Source: Bordetella parapertussis
Lineage (GTDB): Bacteria; Pseudomonadota; Gammaproteobacteria; Burkholderiales; SG8-41
Assembly (NCBI GenBank): GCA_945863085.1
Contig: CAMBCD010000170.1
Span: forward strand, 1 to 6,240
Direction: 5' to 3'
Length of the DNA: 6,240 bases
The first letter of the stretch is position 1, and each line of letters begins with the position of its first letter. Position numbers and translations under genes: made by a program. Of this stretch, positions 6,068 through 6,240 are shown piece after piece. The notes below the pieces were generated by a model, which had not been told where the DNA came from, did not search any database, and worked only from the letters and a program-made list of their open reading frames with translations.

Positions 6068-6240
6068 ATGGCGCAAACGCAGCAGGCTGAAAACAAGGCG
6101 GTGCCGGTGTGGGATATCCCCGTGCGGCTGTTCCACTGGACGCTGGTGCTGCTGATCGCATTTTCATGGCTGGCTGCCGAGATGGACTGGATGACCTGGC
6201 ACATGTACTCGGGTTATTCGGTGCTGGCGCTGATCCTGTT
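6068..6240 (+). CDS. Cytochrome b561-type membrane cytochrome, N-terminal part (partial)
   Basis: The first 57 codons are visible and the gene runs out of the window. After a short polar start (1-12) comes VWDIPVRLFHWTLV, the typical opening of bacterial cytochrome b561 and hydrogenase-type b cytochromes. A first membrane helix (about 21-37) and WHMYSGY, the start of a second, follow. H23 (in RLFHW) and H45 (in HMYSG) are likely heme b ligands. Such proteins pass electrons between the quinone pool and a partner protein in the inner membrane. The partner, often a c-type cytochrome or an oxidoreductase, cannot be seen here. The start is well supported: AAGGAG (6055-6060) lies 7 bp before the ATG. 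The gene follows the aas-like gene by 51 bp on the same strand and may share its transcript, but a functional link is not apparent. Confidence 0.82.
   Translation, partial: MAQTQQAENKAVPVWDIPVRLFHWTLVLLIAFSWLAAEMDWMTWHMYSGYSVLALIL

Overview
The window looks like chromosomal DNA of a GC-rich betaproteobacterium. The main pointer is the tail of nuoN followed at once by a DUF2818 membrane protein gene, an arrangement typical of betaproteobacterial complex I loci. A sulfur- or iron-oxidiser type (Nitrosomonadales-like) lineage is only a guess. No tRNA, rRNA, CRISPR array or insertion sequence was seen.

Layout: (1) 1-511, plus strand: the last 60 codons of nuoN and a complete DUF2818 gene, forming the 3' end of the nuo operon. 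(2) 540-3544, minus strand: two genes that converge on the nuo end. The upstream one (3544-2618) is a crotonase-fold protein very like RpfF, the synthase of diffusible signal factor (DSF, a cis-2-unsaturated fatty acid); both catalytic glutamates are present. The downstream one (2558-540) is a 672-residue protein with the order MerR-type helix-turn-helix, PAS, GGDEF, EAL. Both cyclic-di-GMP enzyme domains carry substitutions at key catalytic residues. Three tandem 13-bp repeats lie across the junction of the two genes. (3) 3545-3895: a 351-bp divergent intergenic region with an AT-rich core. It holds two copies of a 12-bp sequence, each exactly 28 bp before one of the two divergent start codons and in the same orientation relative to its gene. 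(4) 3896-6016, plus strand: an Aas-like fusion of an acyltransferase domain and an acyl-ACP/acyl-CoA synthetase. The synthetase half looks intact, but the acyltransferase half has lost its catalytic histidine and its EGR motif. (5) 6068 to the window end, plus strand: the start of a cytochrome b561-type membrane cytochrome.

How the genes may work together (inference): the RpfF-like enzyme would make a DSF-type signal and release free fatty acids from acyl-ACP. The adjacent PAS protein has the layout of Burkholderia RpfR (PAS-GGDEF-EAL, encoded beside rpfF) but has a DNA-binding head and probably dead enzyme domains, so it may act as a ligand-controlled transcription factor. The divergent Aas-like ligase could re-activate free fatty acids or the signal itself, as RpfB does in Xanthomonas. 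The shared 12-bp element suggests that synthesis and recycling are controlled together. This candidate self-contained module (signal synthesis, direct transcriptional response, signal or fatty acid recycling) is the most interesting content of the window.
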